Source of the DNA: Acidobacteriota bacterium
Lineage (GTDB): Bacteria; Acidobacteriota; Blastocatellia; RBC074
Assembly: GCA_018268995.1 (NCBI GenBank)
Contig: JAFDVL010000088.1
Span: 1 to 64,000 of the forward strand
Direction of reading: 5' to 3'
Length of the DNA stretch: 64,000 nucleotides
The notes under the pieces were generated by a model, which did not search any database, was not told the DNA's origin, and worked only from the letters and a program-made list of their open reading frames with translations. Made by a program: the position numbers and the translations under genes. Below are positions 60,866 to 64,000 of this stretch, one piece after another. Position 1 is the first letter of the stretch; each line of letters starts with the position of its first letter.

Positions 60866-61350
60866 ATCTACAATCTATTCGCCACCTCTATGATTATACC
60901 CACTGGGCCAATCATCTGGTGATTGACGCCGTCGAAGCGATCAGTGTTGAAGAGCAACTGCGCGACCGAGGCGTGAGCCATCAATCTTTGCACGGCACAT
61001 TGCTGCACATGCTGTTTGCCGAATGGGTGTGGCTGGAACGCTGGCGCGGGAATTCGCCGTCTGCACCATTGCGCGCCGCCGATTTTCCCGACCTCGCTTC
61101 GATTCGCAGCTACTGGCAACAGGTCGAAACGGAACGCGACGAATTTCTTGCGAGTTTGACCGAAGAGACGTTGCACGCAGGATGGACCTACAAGGACATC
61201 GCAGGCAATGAATACACCAACCCCCTGGTCTTGTTGATGCAGCACGTCGTCAATCACGCGACGTTGCATCGCGGGCAAGTTGTGGCGATGATTCGTCAGC
61301 TTGGCGTCAAACCACCCGCCACAGATTTTTTGTTCTTCTTCCGAAAATAA
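60862..61350 (+). CDS. DinB family protein
   Basis: A 162-aa four-helix-bundle protein with a likely metal site: LLHMLFAEWVWLERW in the second helix and HVVNHATLHRGQV in the third give three His ligands. DinB/DUF664 members include thiol transferases of the BSH/mycothiol type, though most are uncharacterised. It overlaps the Uma2 gene by 4 nt, so the two are coupled. If bacillithiol is made here, a thiol-S-transferase role and the YpdA-like reductase at 31382 would fit together, but that is speculative. Confidence 0.85.
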   Translation: MNLQSIRHLYDYTHWANHLVIDAVEAISVEEQLRDRGVSHQSLHGTLLHMLFAEWVWLERWRGNSPSAPLRAADFPDLASIRSYWQQVETERDEFLASLTEETLHAGWTYKDIAGNEYTNPLVLLMQHVVNHATLHRGQVVAMIRQLGVKPPATDFLFFFRK

Positions 61351-61358
61351 TCAAAACC

Positions 61359-62471
61359 ATGCGAAAACCATTCACCTTCATTTTTCTATTCCTGCTTGGT
61401 GTTTCTGGCGCGTTGGCGCAAGCCCGTTGGACAGAGCAACAAGCCAACGACTGGTACAAGAAACAACCCTGGCTGGTCGGAGCGAATTACATCCCCGCCA
61501 ACGCCATCAACGAATTGGAAATGTGGCAGGCCGAATCGTTTGATCCAGCACAAATTGACAAAGAACTCGGCTGGGCCGAAAGCCTGGGGATGAACACGAT
61601 GCGCGTCTTTTTGCACGATTTGCTGTGGCAACAGGATGCGAAAGGCTTCACGAAACGGCTCGACCAATTTCTGAACCTTTGCAAGAAACATAAGATCAAA
61701 CCGATGCTGGTGCTGTTTGATTCGTGCTGGGATCCGTTTCCAAACCTCGGAAAACAACGCGATCCGAAACCCGGCGTCCACAACTCCGGCTGGCTGCAAA
61801 GCCCCGGCGCGAACGCTTTGCAGGACGCTTCGCAATACCCGCGCCTCGAAGCCTATGTCAAAGGCGTCGTCAGCAAATTTGCCAAAGACAATCGCATTCT
61901 CGCGTGGGATGTGTGGAACGAACCGGACAACACGAACGGCAGCAGTTACGGCAAGCAGGAGCCAAAAAATAAAGTGGATTTAGTGTTGGCATTGTTGCCC
62001 AAAGTCTTCGCGTGGACGCGCGCCGCCAAACCATCGCAACCGCTGACCTGCGGCGTGTGGAAAGGCAATTGGTCGAGCGACGACAAGATGTCAGCAATGG
62101 ACAAAATTCAGATTGCGAATTCAGATGTGATCTCGTTTCACAACTACGACGACGGCGCAGAATTTGAAAAGCGCATTCAATGGCTGCGACGGTACAATCG
62201 CCCCATTCTTTGCACCGAATATATGGCGCGCGGCAACAAAAGCACGTTTCAAGGCTCAATGCCTGTAGCCAAGAAATACAAAGTCGCGGCGATCAACTGG
62301 GGCTTCGTCGCAGGCAAAACACAAACCGATTTGCCGTGGGATTCGTGGCAACGTCCCTACACTGACCGCGAGCCAAGCATCTGGTTTCACGAAATCTTCA
62401 AGCAGGATGGTTCCGCCTATAAACAGGAAGAAGTGGATTTGATCCGCCAACTGACGGGGAAAACAAAATAG
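61359..62471 (+). CDS. Secreted glycoside hydrolase, clan GH-A (GH5-like)
   Basis: A 370-aa exported hydrolase. The signal peptide (FTFIFLFLLGVSGALA) is followed by a TIM barrel with acid/base Glu188 in AWDVWNEPDN and nucleophile Glu287 in ILCTEYMAR, about 100 residues apart as in clan GH-A. It retains the WLVGANYIPANAINELEMW start and SWQRPYTDREPSIWFHEI tail of a group often named cellulase or 1,4-beta-xylanase. The substrate is uncertain. Its stop overlaps the next GTG start by 1 nt (TAGTG). Confidence 0.87.
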   Translation: MRKPFTFIFLFLLGVSGALAQARWTEQQANDWYKKQPWLVGANYIPANAINELEMWQAESFDPAQIDKELGWAESLGMNTMRVFLHDLLWQQDAKGFTKRLDQFLNLCKKHKIKPMLVLFDSCWDPFPNLGKQRDPKPGVHNSGWLQSPGANALQDASQYPRLEAYVKGVVSKFAKDNRILAWDVWNEPDNTNGSSYGKQEPKNKVDLVLALLPKVFAWTRAAKPSQPLTCGVWKGNWSSDDKMSAMDKIQIANSDVISFHNYDDGAEFEKRIQWLRRYNRPILCTEYMARGNKSTFQGSMPVAKKYKVAAINWGFVAGKTQTDLPWDSWQRPYTDREPSIWFHEIFKQDGSAYKQEEVDLIRQLTGKTK

Positions 62472-64000
62472 TGAAAACTCGCTTGAAAATTCGACTTGCG
62501 CTGGCAGGATTCGTCATCTGCGTAATTTGGTCGTTTGCTGTTTTCTTATCGCCTCAAATGCAACAGGCGCAAGCGAAAGATTTCGACCTGCTCATTAAAA
62601 ACGGGCGCATTGTGGACGGCACGGGCAATCCGTGGTTCGTTGCTGACATCGCCATCAAACAGGGGCGCATTGCGGACATCGGCCACTTCGCAGCCGAACG
62701 CGCCGCACGCATCATTGATGCCAACAATCACATCGTAGCCCCCGGTTTCATTGACGTTCACACGCATATCGAAGGTGGCATCACGCGCTTGCCTGCCGCC
62801 GAAAACTTTTTGCAAATGGGCGTGACTTCAGTCGTCACAGGCAATTGCGGCAGTTCGGAATTACCACTCGGCGCATGGTTTCAGAGCCTCGAAAAAACTG
62901 GCGTTTCGCTCAACATCGCCTCGCTCGTCGGACACAACACGATTCGTCACGCGGGAATGAACGGCGATTTTGAGCGCGCACCCACCGCCGAAGAATTAAC
63001 CCGCATGCGCGAGCTGACCGCCCAAGCAATGCGCGATGGCGCGGTCGGTCTTTCGACGGGACTTGAATACGTTCCCGGCACGTACGCGAAAACGGATGAA
63101 ATCGTTGCGCTCGCCAAAATTGCCGCTGAACACGGCGGATTGTATGCCACTCACATGCGCAACGAAGACGCGACCATCGAACAATCCATCAAAGAATCGC
63201 TGGAAGTCGGCGCACAAGCAGGTTGTCCCGTCCAGATTTCGCATTTCAAGATTTCCAGCCGCAGCCGCTGGGGCGCAAGTGCCATCACGATCAAAATGGT
63301 TGAGGAAGCCCGCGCACGCGGCCAGCAAGTCACCGTAGATCAATATCTCTATCCCGCGTCCAGCACGGGCATCGGCATTCTATTTCCGTCGTGGATTTTC
63401 GCGGACGGCAAGTTGAACGAACGCTTGCAGGACAAAGCCACGCGCGAACGCATCATCCGCGAAATGATCGAGAAAGCGAACAAAGGCGGCTTCCAGGATT
63501 TCAGCTTCGCCTACGTCGCCAGCCATCGCGCGAATCCGAACTTCAACGGCAAGAACATCGCCGAAATCACCGCGATGACGCGCAAGGAAACCAGCATCGC
63601 CGCGCAAGCCGAACAAGCTATCGAAATCCTCAAGACGGGCGGTGCGTCAATGGTGCTGCAAAAAATGTCCGAATCCGATGTCGAACGCATCTTCCGCCAA
63701 CCGTTCACGATGATCGCCTCTGATGCCGGAGTGATTGACGCTACCAGCGACAGCATCCCGCATCCACGCGGCTTCGGCAACAATGCGCGCGTCCTCGCCG
63801 AATACGTCCGCAAGCGCAACTTAGTCAGCGTCGAAGAAGCCATTCGCAAAATGACGTCGCTGCCTGCGCAAACGTTCAAGCTGTGGGAGCGCGGGCTATT
63901 GCGTCCAGGAATAGCGGCGGATGTGGTGATTTTGGATGAAAAGACGGTGGCAGATCGGGCGACGTTTCAGCAGCCGAAGCAGTATCCGACGGGGATTGAC
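62471..64000 (+). CDS. N-acyl-D-amino-acid deacylase (amidohydrolase), 3' end outside window
   Basis: 510 residues of an amidohydrolase that removes the acyl group from N-acyl-D-amino acids, running off the window end with no stop. N-terminal helix (LALAGFVICVIWSFAVFL) suggests export or anchoring. Visible are FDLLIKNGRIVDGTG, PGFIDVHTHIEGG (zinc His-x-His), VTGNCG, GLSTGLEYVPGTYA, YATHMRNED, QISHFK, and MIASDAG near the end. The start is GTG 62471, overlapping the TAG of the upstream hydrolase, so they are coupled. Together with the LD-carboxypeptidase it suggests use of wall-derived D-amino acids, which is inference. Confidence 0.9.
   Translation, partial: MKTRLKIRLALAGFVICVIWSFAVFLSPQMQQAQAKDFDLLIKNGRIVDGTGNPWFVADIAIKQGRIADIGHFAAERAARIIDANNHIVAPGFIDVHTHIEGGITRLPAAENFLQMGVTSVVTGNCGSSELPLGAWFQSLEKTGVSLNIASLVGHNTIRHAGMNGDFERAPTAEELTRMRELTAQAMRDGAVGLSTGLEYVPGTYAKTDEIVALAKIAAEHGGLYATHMRNEDATIEQSIKESLEVGAQAGCPVQISHFKISSRSRWGASAITIKMVEEARARGQQVTVDQYLYPASSTGIGILFPSWIFADGKLNERLQDKATRERIIREMIEKANKGGFQDFSFAYVASHRANPNFNGKNIAEITAMTRKETSIAAQAEQAIEILKTGGASMVLQKMSESDVERIFRQPFTMIASDAGVIDATSDSIPHPRGFGNNARVLAEYVRKRNLVSVEEAIRKMTSLPAQTFKLWERGLLRPGIAADVVILDEKTVADRATFQQPKQYPTGID

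Overview
The window (about 50-53% GC by eye) looks like a chromosomal segment of a Gram-negative, heterotrophic bacterium. Acidobacteriota, perhaps Blastocatellia, fits best. Supporting traits are hpnCDE squalene genes led by a DUF971 gene, Uma2-type nucleases, a huge BACON-domain surface protein, secreted BON and LolA-like proteins, Tat-exported Gfo/Idh oxidoreductases and many word-like palindromic repeats between genes. No marker gene fixes the taxon, so this is an inference. I see no prophage, transposase, CRISPR array, rRNA or plasmid function.

Layout. 1-11.4 kb is metabolic and housekeeping: amidase (5' end missing), SDR, Uma2, deoC, dxs, three tandem secreted paralogs of unknown function, tlyA, nucleotide-sugar dehydrogenase, HAD phosphatase and cyclophilin. 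11.5-19 kb holds a BON-like secreted protein, an atypical sigma factor with a soluble zinc-finger partner, proline dehydrogenase and an orphan BrxC/DUF6079-like P-loop ATPase of about 1,184 aa. 19-25 kb is a glycan module: GT2, a fused YfhO/GT-C membrane protein and a lipoprotein. 25-28.8 kb is a minus-strand run with KDG kinase and KDPG aldolase (lower Entner-Doudoroff). 28.8-36.5 kb holds ferredoxin, LD-carboxypeptidase, FAD monooxygenase, a YpdA-like reductase, cupin, a secreted FG-GAP-like protein, argG and NAD kinase. 36.6-40.6 kb holds rhomboid, an MFS transporter, a DNA polymerase I lacking the 5' nuclease, and tRNA-Thr(CGT). 40.6-44.1 kb is the DUF971-hpnC-hpnD-hpnE operon. 44.2-49 kb holds DUF1232, S1/P1 nuclease, RluD with a YkgJ-type protein, and a Gfo/Idh oxidoreductase. 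49.4-57.5 kb is one 2,699-aa gene with a BNR-type propeller and 11 BACON + PPC-like repeats. 57.6-64 kb holds Nnr, TsaE, Uma2, DinB, a GH-A hydrolase and a D-aminoacylase cut by the window edge.

How it fits together. dxs feeds isoprenoids and hpnCDE turns FPP into squalene for hopanoids. The GT2 probably charges polyprenyl phosphate with sugar for the neighbouring GT-C modules. kdgK and eda turn ketodeoxygluconate into pyruvate and glyceraldehyde-3-phosphate. The LD-carboxypeptidase and D-aminoacylase suggest turnover of D-amino-acid-containing wall material.

The points most worth a second look are: the orphan BREX-like ATPase; the BACON/PPC giant, where one repeat has lost both cysteines of a predicted disulfide and a C9 tract lies in frame; the KDPG aldolase ribosome-binding site buried in a terminator-like hairpin; the three tandem secreted paralogs; a polymerase I with Tyr at the ddNTP-discrimination position; and a set of intergenic palindromes that share architecture but not sequence.
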